From an uncultured Anaerococcus sp. (GTDB lineage: Bacteria; Bacillota; Clostridia; Tissierellales; Peptoniphilaceae): a DNA stretch of 9,348 bases. The position numbers were made by a program, and so were the translations under genes. The notes below the pieces were generated by a model that was not told the DNA's origin, did no database searches, and saw only the letters and a list, made by a program, of their open reading frames with translations. This document shows positions 1 through 6,641 of this stretch, piece by piece. The first letter of the stretch is position 1. Each line of letters starts with the position of its first letter. Location: contig CABQOK010000038.1 of NCBI GenBank assembly GCA_902465755.1, positions 1 through 9,348 of the forward strand, given 5' to 3'.

Positions 1-1
1 G

Positions 2-829
2 GCTATCCAAGCTATAGCGAGTCTACTTACAAATATCCATATCCCAAACTTCTTTAAAGGAAATATCTATACAGGCTCTACTAAAAGGGCTTGCGTACCT
101 GGACTTAACTGTTACTCCTGCCCAGGAGCTGCTGGATCTTGCCCCATAGGATCTATGCAAGCTGTAATGGGTGCCAAGAAATACAAGTTTTCCTATTATG
201 TTATAGGATCTATGATGTTTTTTGGAGTAATATTTGCAAGGCTTATCTGTGGATTTCTTTGTCCCTTTGGTTTCTTCCAAGATTTATTGGCAAAGATTCC
301 TTCTAAGAAATTAAGTACTAAAAAACTAAAGCCCTTGCGCTATGTTAAGTATCTGATTCTAATAGGACTAATACTTGCCATGTCACTTGTACTAGGCGAT
401 AAGTACGAAGTGGTTCCTCCCATATTTTGCAAGTATATTTGTCCTCAAGGAATCATAGAAGGTGCGATCCCACTTGCTATCAAAAACCCATCCCTAAGAT
501 TAGGACTAGGAAGCTTATTTAACCTTAAGCTTACGATTTTGATCATAACGATTATCCTATCTATAGTATTTTACAGACCCTTCTGTAAATGGATTTGTCC
601 ATTGGGAGCCTTCTACTCCCTTTTTAACAAGTACTCCTTCTATCAGATGGACGTAGATAAGCACAAATGCATAGACTGCGGCAAATGTGCTAGGGTTTGT
701 AAGATGGATGTAGATATAAGAGAAAATGATCACCATCTAGAATGTATAAGATGCGGCGATTGCAAGAAGAATTGTCCAACAAAGGCCATATCTTCCTCAT
801 TTAGGCAAAGGAGAGAAAATGAAGAATAA
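2..829 (+). CDS. Membrane 4Fe-4S binding protein, NapH/YccM-like (5' end outside window)
   Basis: The reading frame is open from base 2, so the start lies upstream of the window; the internal ATG at 155 is not the true start because the frame before it carries a conserved cysteine motif. In order the visible part shows an N-terminal C-x5-C-x2-C-x6-C cluster (first Cys codon at 92), hydrophobic membrane segments, three CX3CP motifs (CGFLCP, CKYICP, CKWICP) of the Fer4_5 type found in NapH/NosR/YccM proteins, and a C-terminal ferredoxin module with CIDCGKCARVC (first Cys codon at 668) and CIRCGDCKKNCP. This family passes electrons through the cytoplasmic membrane using iron-sulphur clusters. 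The C-terminal 2x[4Fe-4S] domain probably faces the cytoplasm. The gene overlaps the downstream thioredoxin-like lipoprotein by 11 bases, so the two are very likely cotranscribed and functionally linked. The exact electron donor and acceptor cannot be told from sequence. The family assignment is strong; the physiological role is inferred. Confidence 0.9.
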   Translation, partial: AIQAIASLLTNIHIPNFFKGNIYTGSTKRACVPGLNCYSCPGAAGSCPIGSMQAVMGAKKYKFSYYVIGSMMFFGVIFARLICGFLCPFGFFQDLLAKIPSKKLSTKKLKPLRYVKYLILIGLILAMSLVLGDKYEVVPPIFCKYICPQGIIEGAIPLAIKNPSLRLGLGSLFNLKLTILIITIILSIVFYRPFCKWICPLGAFYSLFNKYSFYQMDVDKHKCIDCGKCARVCKMDVDIRENDHHLECIRCGDCKKNCPTKAISSSFRQRRENEE

Positions 830-1514
830 AATAATATTTGCCCTAATTTTAGCCCTAGGTCTCACGTCTTGTGGCAACAGCTCACAAAATGCGGACGATA
901 AGGCTAAAGACATGGCAGAAACAAAACAAGAAGAAGTCAAAAAAGACGAAAAAGATGACAGCAAAGATGCAGATATGAAAGAAGAAGCAGTGAAGGCAGA
1001 TGATAAAGAAGAAACTGAGTCTGTAGATGCTTCTAAAGCTGGAGCGAAAATGCTTCCAGACTTTACATCCAAAGACCAAGATGGTAATCCTTATTCCAAA
1101 GAAGACATCGCCAAAAACGATGCGACTGTAATAAACTTATGGTTTACAGGTTGTTCTGCTTGCGTAGAAGAGATGGATGATCTAAACGAATACTCTCAAA
1201 AACTAAAAGAGCAAGAGGGAGTTGACTTTGTATCAATGTGTACAGATGTAAACTACGATGATTCAACCAAAGAAGCCTTTGAAAGAATCATGAAAGATAA
1301 AAAGCCAACTTACAAAAACCTTGCAGTAGACTACGAAGGAGAAATCAAGGACTTCCTAGAAAATATCTTCGTATATCCAACAACAATCGTAGTTGACAAA
1401 AACGGCAATGTAATAGGAGATCCAGTAGAAGGAGCCCTAAACATCCCAGAACAACAAGAAAAACTCCAAAAGAACATTGATGCGGCTATAGAAAGCAGCA
1501 AAATGGCAAAATAA
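819..1514 (+). CDS. TlpA/ResA-like thioredoxin-fold lipoprotein
   Basis: Predicted extracytoplasmic, membrane-anchored thiol-disulphide oxidoreductase of 231 residues. The N-terminus is a lipoprotein signal: KNK, a hydrophobic stretch, then lipobox L15-T-S-C18, so Cys18 would be lipidated. Residues about 22-75 form a Lys/Asp/Glu-rich low-complexity spacer that likely lifts the domain off the membrane. The thioredoxin-like (AhpC-TSA/redoxin) domain occupies about 78-225, with active-site C112-S-A-C115 in the context NLWFTGCSAC and the expected cis-proline at P187 (YPTT). The usual tryptophan just before the first Cys is replaced by Gly111, as in several TlpA-type proteins. The start at 819 is supported by AAAGGAG at 807-813 with a 5-base spacer. 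It begins inside the end of the iron-sulphur gene, implying translational coupling and shared transcription. The likely job is to receive electrons from the membrane partner and reduce secreted or surface proteins, for example methionine sulphoxide reductase or disulphides; the target is not visible here. Confidence 0.92.
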   Translation: MKNKIIFALILALGLTSCGNSSQNADDKAKDMAETKQEEVKKDEKDDSKDADMKEEAVKADDKEETESVDASKAGAKMLPDFTSKDQDGNPYSKEDIAKNDATVINLWFTGCSACVEEMDDLNEYSQKLKEQEGVDFVSMCTDVNYDDSTKEAFERIMKDKKPTYKNLAVDYEGEIKDFLENIFVYPTTIVVDKNGNVIGDPVEGALNIPEQQEKLQKNIDAAIESSKMAK

Positions 1515-1541
1515 TTTCATAAACAAATCATAATATCTCAG

Positions 1542-1590
1542 ACCCCACAAGTAACCCCATTTCTTTATAGAAATTCTTGTGGGGTTTTTT
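1542..1590 (+). terminator. Rho-independent terminator of the Fe-S/TlpA operon
   Basis: The arm ACCCCACAAG (1542-1551) is perfectly complementary to CTTGTGGGGT (1576-1585), and the T-run continues to 1590. A second hairpin, ATTTCT (1559-1564) with AGAAAT (1569-1574), sits inside the loop. It begins 27 bases after the lipoprotein stop codon. Confidence 0.92.
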
Positions 1591-1606
1591 GTTGTCTACT
1601 AGCTTG

Positions 1607-1653
1607 TTGTCAAAAATCTACTATTATTATATAATCTTTGTATACTAAAGGAG
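1607..1653 (+). promoter_or_regulatory. Sigma-A promoter and RBS of the wall-binding C39-like protein gene
   Basis: The -35 box is TTGTCA (1607-1612), the spacer is exactly 17 bases, and the -10 box is a consensus TATAAT (1630-1635). Transcription would start near 1642, giving a leader of under 20 bases. The RBS is AAAGGAG at 1647-1653, six bases before the ATG at 1660. The promoter lies immediately downstream of the preceding terminator, so this gene is an independent unit. Confidence 0.8.
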
Positions 1654-1659
1654 TAGAGG

Positions 1660-3444
1660 ATGAATAATAAAAAGAAGATAATTGCTATTTTGCTATGTCT
1701 GTCTAGCTTTACAAGCTTATCTCCTTCATTTGCTGATGGAGGAGATAATGTAGGGGGAAAGATAGATCAAGAAAGCTTTTATAAGGAAACTATTGATAAT
1801 ATTAGCGAAGATGTAGATGAAGTTAATATAGAAAAAGAAGACCTTCCTAGTGAAGATAATCTTAGCCAAGATACCAAAGAAGATCCTTCAAGAAAAGATA
1901 TTGATGAAGGAGAAATCCGTAAGATCTTAAAAGAAATCAAGGAAGAAGATCCACTCTCTTACGAGCAGAAAGAAGAAATCGAAGAGATATCAAAAGATCC
2001 TAAAGCTAATACAGGAGATACAAGTAGCCTTCCTATAGTCTATTATGACATGTCAGATATAGATGAGATCTTTAAGGAGAATTCTCAAAGAACAGACGAT
2101 AAGATTGAGACGGGAAGTGATTATAAATTAATTGATAAAAATAAGTCTACCTATCTTTATGACAAAGAAGGCAAGAAACTTTCTGGTAAAAGAGAGCTTT
2201 CCGGTAAGTCCTATTACTTCGATAAGGAAAAGGGCCTAGTAAAGGGAAGTGAAGTCATAGCTGATGGAGGAAAGTTTGTCGCAAACTCTAAGGGTGAGCT
2301 TTCCCTAGTAGAAAAATCTAAGCCAGGCTGGATAGACCTAGAAGGAAGGAGCTATTTCTTCCAAAATAACGGTAAGCTAGCCAGAGGCCTTTACGATACT
2401 GGAGCTAACAGGTATTTCTTCGATAAAGAAACTGGAGCCATGGCCCGTAATGAGATCAACACCAAGGGCTTTGATAGGATATATTCTGAGAAAAACGGCA
2501 TAGCCCATTATATAGGTCGGGACTATTCCAAAGGCAAGCTTGGATATTTCAATGAAGATGGAACATACACCAAGGGCCTTAGGACGATCGACGGAATCAC
2601 TTACGGTTTTGACGAAAATGGTAAGATTTTCAATAGGCAGTACAAGAAGTTTGGCAATCAACGGTACTATTTCAATAAGTATGGTGAAGCTAGCAAGCAT
2701 TCAGGAAAGTTTGCTACAGGTTGGGTTGGAGATAGATACTACTTCTCCGACGGAAAACCTGCAGAAGGCCTACAAAAAATTGGCGGAGTAACCTATATAT
2801 TTGATGAGCTAACCAAGGAGACCTTGACCAATACTAGCAAGGTAATTAATTTTAATAGATACAAGCTAGATAGCCATGGTCGTGCGACATTTGTCGGAAA
2901 AATCGATACTAGACAAGCTGTTAAGGGAACCAGGGGACTTTTTAAGCCAGGATTTTCTCAGTATCTTAACAGGAAAACACCTTACTTTACCCAGAGAGAC
3001 CCTAGATGGGCTAACAGAAGATTTTCAAATGGAACATTTTCAGGCTACGGATGTGGACCAACTGCCATGGCCATGGTATTATCAAGAGAGCTTCATAGGA
3101 ATGACATCTACCCAACTAATACAGCCATAGATGCCAATGATTACGAAAACGACGGAACTGAATGGCAATATTTCATGGAAGCTCCAAGGATGTACGGACT
3201 AAATTCTTATGACGTGCCAGTAAACAAAAAAGCCTTTATCCAAGCTCTAGAGACTGGAACTATGGTAGTAAGAGTTGGTCCTGGATATTTTATAAACGGG
3301 GGACACTTCTTGGTAATAGACTCCTACAAGGATGGATACTTTACAATAAACGATCCATACTACTCACAAAGAAACACCTTAGACAAACACAGCTTCGAAA
3401 GATTAAAGGCGGAAGTGACAGTTGGCTGGGTTATCAAAAAATAA
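1660..3444 (+). CDS. Secreted cell-wall-binding-repeat protein with C-terminal C39-like papain-fold domain
   Basis: A 594-residue exported protein. Residues 1-26 are a Sec signal peptide (NNKKK, hydrophobic core, likely cleavage near SFA/DGG). Residues about 27-150 are strongly acidic and probably unstructured. Residues about 150-395 carry degenerate aromatic/glycine repeats of the choline- or glucan-binding type, for example GWIDLEGRSYFF at 223 and GWVGDRYYFSDGK at 354. Their ligand is unknown and they would attach the protein to the cell wall or a polymer. From about 440 (TPYFTQRDPRW) to the end is a Peptidase_C39_2-like domain with a nucleophile candidate C465 in GYGCGPTAMAM, H549 in GGHFLVIDSY and D565 in NDPYY, so the Cys-His-Asp set is intact. 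There is no LPXTG motif or C-terminal membrane anchor. No ABC exporter or bacteriocin gene is adjacent, so a role as a bacteriocin-leader peptidase is unlikely. A surface cysteine protease, wall hydrolase or adhesin fits better. The start is fixed by the RBS and promoter. Domain calls are confident; activity and substrate are not known. Confidence 0.9.
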   Translation: MNNKKKIIAILLCLSSFTSLSPSFADGGDNVGGKIDQESFYKETIDNISEDVDEVNIEKEDLPSEDNLSQDTKEDPSRKDIDEGEIRKILKEIKEEDPLSYEQKEEIEEISKDPKANTGDTSSLPIVYYDMSDIDEIFKENSQRTDDKIETGSDYKLIDKNKSTYLYDKEGKKLSGKRELSGKSYYFDKEKGLVKGSEVIADGGKFVANSKGELSLVEKSKPGWIDLEGRSYFFQNNGKLARGLYDTGANRYFFDKETGAMARNEINTKGFDRIYSEKNGIAHYIGRDYSKGKLGYFNEDGTYTKGLRTIDGITYGFDENGKIFNRQYKKFGNQRYYFNKYGEASKHSGKFATGWVGDRYYFSDGKPAEGLQKIGGVTYIFDELTKETLTNTSKVINFNRYKLDSHGRATFVGKIDTRQAVKGTRGLFKPGFSQYLNRKTPYFTQRDPRWANRRFSNGTFSGYGCGPTAMAMVLSRELHRNDIYPTNTAIDANDYENDGTEWQYFMEAPRMYGLNSYDVPVNKKAFIQALETGTMVVRVGPGYFINGGHFLVIDSYKDGYFTINDPYYSQRNTLDKHSFERLKAEVTVGWVIKK

Positions 3445-3450
3445 AAAATT

Positions 3451-3645
3451 GGGACTGTTGCAGAATGAATAAATCGTACCATTATCGTTAGAAGAACCTC
3501 CACGGAAAGTCTCATTAAGCCGACGGGCTAATCGCCTCCATGAGCCGGCAGGCGCCGATCGGCCCACCGGCCAAGGGAGGTAAAATTTCCTAAGAGAACC
3601 TTCTAACGATGGTACGATGATTATTCATAGTTTTGCAACAGCCCC
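3451..3645. repeat. 195-bp imperfect inverted-repeat element with GC-rich core (MITE-like)
   Basis: The left arm 3451-3494 begins GGGACTGTTGCA and ends TCGTTAGAAG. The reverse complement of the right arm 3600-3645 begins GGGGCTGTTGCA and also ends TCGTTAGAAG. The roughly 45-base arms match throughout apart from one or two substitutions and a few small indels. Between them, bases 3521-3580 are 44/60 G+C (73%), far above the AT-rich surroundings. The core contains the 10-bp palindrome GCCGATCGGC (3554-3563), GGCC/GGCC around 3561-3572, CTCAT/ATGAG (3511-3515/3540-3544) enclosing AGCC/GGCT, and CCTCC/GGAGG (3497-3501/3576-3580). There is no open reading frame of note. The GGG(A/G)CTGTTGCA tips resemble ends of several insertion-sequence families, which suggests a non-autonomous mobile element. 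I see no clear target-site duplication, because both flanks are A- or T-rich. A folded RNA element is the main alternative. Confidence 0.7.
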
Positions 3646-3651
3646 TTTTTT
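3600..3651 (+). terminator. Likely terminator function of the inverted-repeat right end
   Basis: The right arm ends GCAACAGCCCC followed directly by six T (3646-3651). The matching left arm starts only 6 bases after the stop of the wall-binding protein gene, so the transcript would fold into a long hairpin ending in a U-run. The very long, branched hairpin is not a typical terminator, but no other terminator is seen for this gene. An A-rich run on the left (3443-3448) would supply a U-run for the opposite strand too. Confidence 0.5.
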
Positions 3652-3807
3652 GATGCAAAAATCATTTAAGCTATAGAAATACTATGGTTGGATAAAGTAT
3701 AGAAAATAAAAAACTAGTAGACCTTTAGTTTATTAGGATGTATATGGTTTTATTTTAATAATTGTATCTTTTATCTTGTATTTTATTCTAAAATCCCAGA
3801 AATCTTA
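3652..3807. other. AT-rich intergenic stretch with no recognised gene
   Basis: This is the rest of the 411-base gap between the wall-binding protein gene and aspA. It is strongly AT-rich and no coding frame with an RBS is visible. A weak inverted pair AAACTA/TAGTTT occurs around 3711-3731 without a T-run. I see no RNA gene or riboswitch here. Confidence 0.5.
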
Positions 3808-3850
3808 TTCAAAAAAACCTTTTCTTGAGTTATAATAGATGTATAGGAGG
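3808..3850 (+). promoter_or_regulatory. Putative sigma-A promoter and RBS of the aspA-fumC-HAD operon
   Basis: TTCAAA (3808-3813, four of six matches to the -35 consensus), a 17-base spacer and a consensus TATAAT (3831-3836) precede AGGAGG at 3845-3850, five bases before the ATG. Transcription would begin near 3843, leaving a leader of only about 13 bases that starts almost at the RBS. A longer transcript from a further-upstream promoter cannot be excluded. Confidence 0.65.
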
Positions 3851-3855
3851 ATATT

Positions 3856-5274
3856 ATGCAAAATTTTAGGATTGAAAGTGACTCATTAGGAGAAATTAAG
3901 ATAGAAAAGGAGGCTTATTACGGAGCTAATTCTAAGAGGGCTTTGGATAACTTCCCTATAACAAGAAGGCCTATGGATCCGTTTTTGGTAAGGGCCATAG
4001 TGGAGGTTAAGAAAGCTTGTGCTATTGAAAACAACAAGGTAGGGATCCTTTCTGATAGGAAGAAAGATGCTATAGTTTCTGCCTGCGAGAAAGTTTTGGC
4101 AGGAGAGTTTTTGGAAAATTTCGTAGTAGATCCGATCCAAGGAGGAGCTGGCACTTCCTTTAATATGAATGTAAATGAAGTTATAGCCAATATCGCAAAT
4201 GAAATCATGGGAGGGGGAATCGGAACTTATGAGTTTATCCATCCCAACGATCATGTAAACAAGGGTCAATCTACAAACGACGTAATTCCTTCTGCAGGAA
4301 AGATCGCCCTTATAAGATATATTGATGAGCTTAAAGAAGAAGTTAATAACTTGATTAAGTCTTTGGAAAATAAGGCAGATGAGTTTGATTCATATATCAA
4401 GATGGGTAGGACCCAGCTACAAGATGCTGTGCCAATAACCTTAGGACAAGAGTTTAGGGCCTATGCTAGGGCTATAAGGAGAGATTATGAGAGACTGGAT
4501 GCTGCTATTCGCCAACTTTCTTATCTAAACCTAGGAGGAACAGCTATTGGAACGGGACTTAATGCTGATGACAGTTACATAAAAGAGGTCGTGCCAACCT
4601 TATCTAAGATTTGTGATATTAAGCTTTACCAGGCGGAAGATCTAGTAGATGCAACACAAAATCTCGATTGCTTCTTATTTACTTCATCAGTCCTTAAGGC
4701 CCTTGCTAGTAATCTTTCAAAGATTTCTAACGACCTAAGACTCTTATCTTCAGGACCAACAACAGGAATTAGCGATTACAATCTTCCAGCCAAACAAGCT
4801 GGTTCATCAATTATGCCAGGTAAGGTAAATCCAGTTATACCAGAGGTTGTAAACCAGGTTGCCTTTTTGGTTATCGGCAATGATATGACTGTTACTATGG
4901 CTGTTGAAGGAGGACAGCTCGAGCTTAATGCCTTTGAGCCAATAATATTCTATAGCTTGTTTGAATCACTTAAGACCTTAAAGGCAGCGATCCACACCCT
5001 CTATACAAACTGTATTGACGGAATTACATCTGATAAGAAAAAACTAGAGAAGAGAGTGGAAAACTCTGTAGCAATTATAACTCCTTTCGCCCCACATATA
5101 GGCTATGATAGGGCAAGTAAGGTAGCTAAGGAGTCCTTGAGGACTGGAGTTTCTGTAAGGGAGATCTTAATCAGGGATAAGATTATGACAAGCGATGAGA
5201 TAGATAAGATTTTGGATTACGAGAATATGACCAAGCCAGGGATCTTGGACGAAGATCATATAAGTAAGGATTAG
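3856..5274 (+). CDS. aspA: Aspartate ammonia-lyase (aspartase)
   Basis: Cytoplasmic enzyme, normally a homotetramer, converting L-aspartate to fumarate and ammonia. The length of 472 residues is normal for aspartase. The three conserved regions of the aspartase/fumarase superfamily are present: GGAGTSFNMNVNEV at 96 (aspartases have GAGTS where fumarases have GSGTQ), HPNDHVNKGQSTND, and the flexible catalytic loop GSSIMPGKVNP at 316-326, whose first serine S317 is the expected catalytic base. GRTQLQDAVP at 184 carries Gln187, where fumarase has the His of GRTHLQDATP. The segment following the loop (VIPEVVNQVAFLVIGND) is the aspartase pattern rather than the fumarase TQxE pattern. These features separate it clearly from the neighbouring fumC, although the two are paralogous. 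It is the first gene of a three-gene operon; its product fumarate is the substrate of the next enzyme. Likely role: aspartate catabolism, nitrogen release and fumarate supply in an anaerobe. The start is set by AGGAGG at 3845. Confidence 0.95.
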   Translation: MQNFRIESDSLGEIKIEKEAYYGANSKRALDNFPITRRPMDPFLVRAIVEVKKACAIENNKVGILSDRKKDAIVSACEKVLAGEFLENFVVDPIQGGAGTSFNMNVNEVIANIANEIMGGGIGTYEFIHPNDHVNKGQSTNDVIPSAGKIALIRYIDELKEEVNNLIKSLENKADEFDSYIKMGRTQLQDAVPITLGQEFRAYARAIRRDYERLDAAIRQLSYLNLGGTAIGTGLNADDSYIKEVVPTLSKICDIKLYQAEDLVDATQNLDCFLFTSSVLKALASNLSKISNDLRLLSSGPTTGISDYNLPAKQAGSSIMPGKVNPVIPEVVNQVAFLVIGNDMTVTMAVEGGQLELNAFEPIIFYSLFESLKTLKAAIHTLYTNCIDGITSDKKKLEKRVENSVAIITPFAPHIGYDRASKVAKESLRTGVSVREILIRDKIMTSDEIDKILDYENMTKPGILDEDHISKD

Positions 5275-5276
5275 AC

Positions 5277-6641
5277 ATGGATAAGAGAATTGAAAGAGAC
5301 AGTCTAGGTGAGATAGAAGTCGATAATGATAAGTATTGGGGTGCCCAGACCCAAAGGTCTTTTATGAACTTCCCAAAAGGTCTAGACACTATGCCAAAAG
5401 AAGAGATAAGGGCCCTAACTCTTATAAAAAAAGCTGCATCTATTGTTAATTTTGATTTAGGAAAAATTGATGAAGAAAGAAAAAATCTCATTGTCTATGC
5501 AGCAGATAGGATCCTTGATGGAGACTTTGACGACCAATTCCCACTTACAGTTTGGCAAACGGGGTCTGGTACCCAAAGCAATATGAATGTTAATGAAGTT
5601 ATAGCCCATATTGCCAATGAGAGGTGCGGAGAAAACTTAATTCACCCAAACGATCATGTGAATAAGTCCCAAAGCTCAAACGATACCTTCCCTACAGCAA
5701 TGCATATGGCAAGTCTTAATCTTCTTGAGAATGAACTTTTGCCAGAAGTTGATAAATTCGTGGATGCTATCGATAAGAAGGCTAGGGAATTTGATCATAT
5801 AATAAAAACAGGAAGAACCCATCTTCAAGACGCAACTCCTATAGCCCTATCTAGTGAAATCCGTGCCTATAGCGAGATTATTAGAAGAGATAAGGCGGCT
5901 CTTCTAGACTTGATGGAAGATCTTCGTAGACTCCCAATCGGGGGAACAGCTGTGGGAACTGGCCTTAATGCCCCAGAATCTTATAGCACAAAGATGATTA
6001 GTGTACTTCAAAAGCTCAGCGGCCTAAGACTTATAGAAGATTCCAACAAATTTGTAGGACTTTCCTCCAAACAAGCTATGGCGAGAGTCCATTCTGCTCT
6101 TAAAGTTCTTGCTGAAGATCTTAACAAAATTGCTAATGATTTGAGATTTTTATCCTGCGGGCCAAGAACTGGAATAGGAGAATTGATCCTTCCAACTAAT
6201 GAACCAGGCTCATCAATCATGCCAGGTAAGGTTAACCCTACCCAAGTTGAGATGATGACTATGGCATCTATCCAAGTTATGGCCAACGATACAGCTATAT
6301 CTATTGCCAATGCGAGCGGCCAATTAGAGCTTAATACCTATATGCCTTTGATAATTTATAATATGGTTAAGTCAATTAAGCTTCTAACTAAGGCTATGGC
6401 TTCCTTCAGAATTCATTTAATCGAGGGACTTGTAGCAAATAAAGAAAAAATCGAAGAAAATCTCGATAAGTCTCTTATGCTTGTGACTTCCTTAAGTCCT
6501 GTCATAGGCTATGATAAGGCAGCAGAGCTTGCGAAGTTTGCCCACAAAAATAATTTGAGCCTAAGAGAAGCTAATAAGCAGTTAGAGTTCGTATCCGATA
6601 GCGACTTTATTAAAATTGTCGATCCTAAAAATATGATATGA
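5277..6641 (+). CDS. fumC: Fumarate hydratase, class II
   Basis: Reversible hydration of fumarate to L-malate by the iron-independent, oxygen-stable class II fumarase, a cytoplasmic homotetramer. The 454 residues match the family length. Diagnostic motifs: WGAQTQRS near the N-terminus, TGSGTQSNMNVNEV, HPNDHVNKSQSSND from 123, GRTHLQDATP with H182 (equivalent of the substrate-region His of E. coli FumC), and the catalytic loop GSSIMPGKVNPTQVE from 311 with S312. The TQ after the loop is fumarase-specific. The ATG lies two bases after the aspA stop with AAGGA at 5266-5270, so the two genes are cotranscribed and probably translationally coupled. Directly following aspartase, it would pull aspartate breakdown on to malate. 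The C-terminal GYDKAAELAKFAHKNNLSL region is the usual FumaraseC_C domain. No missing key residue is seen. Confidence 0.96.
   Translation: MDKRIERDSLGEIEVDNDKYWGAQTQRSFMNFPKGLDTMPKEEIRALTLIKKAASIVNFDLGKIDEERKNLIVYAADRILDGDFDDQFPLTVWQTGSGTQSNMNVNEVIAHIANERCGENLIHPNDHVNKSQSSNDTFPTAMHMASLNLLENELLPEVDKFVDAIDKKAREFDHIIKTGRTHLQDATPIALSSEIRAYSEIIRRDKAALLDLMEDLRRLPIGGTAVGTGLNAPESYSTKMISVLQKLSGLRLIEDSNKFVGLSSKQAMARVHSALKVLAEDLNKIANDLRFLSCGPRTGIGELILPTNEPGSSIMPGKVNPTQVEMMTMASIQVMANDTAISIANASGQLELNTYMPLIIYNMVKSIKLLTKAMASFRIHLIEGLVANKEKIEENLDKSLMLVTSLSPVIGYDKAAELAKFAHKNNLSLREANKQLEFVSDSDFIKIVDPKNMI

Noticed and set aside
155..829. ATG 155 as the start of the iron-sulphur membrane protein
   Set aside because: The frame is open to the window edge and the upstream part encodes a conserved four-cysteine cluster, so the gene starts before the window.
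797..1079. Minus-strand Ser-rich and Phe-rich frames opposite the lipoprotein gene
   Set aside because: Their composition simply mirrors the Lys/Asp/Glu-rich linker on the other strand; no motif or start signal supports them.
2377..3130. Alternative frames on both strands inside the wall-binding protein gene
   Set aside because: The main frame has signal peptide, repeats and catalytic domain across this whole stretch; the others have no recognisable features.
3451..3645. tRNA, rRNA fragment or known ribozyme in the GC-rich inverted repeat
   Set aside because: No tRNA arms, no rRNA segment I recognise, and no hammerhead core; an HDV-like reading of the GCCGGC region did not give a convincing double pseudoknot.
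3886..4269. Minus-strand open frames inside aspA (also 3918-4208)
   Set aside because: They lie antisense to a gene with complete aspartase motifs, have no RBS or family features, and arise from codon bias of the real gene.
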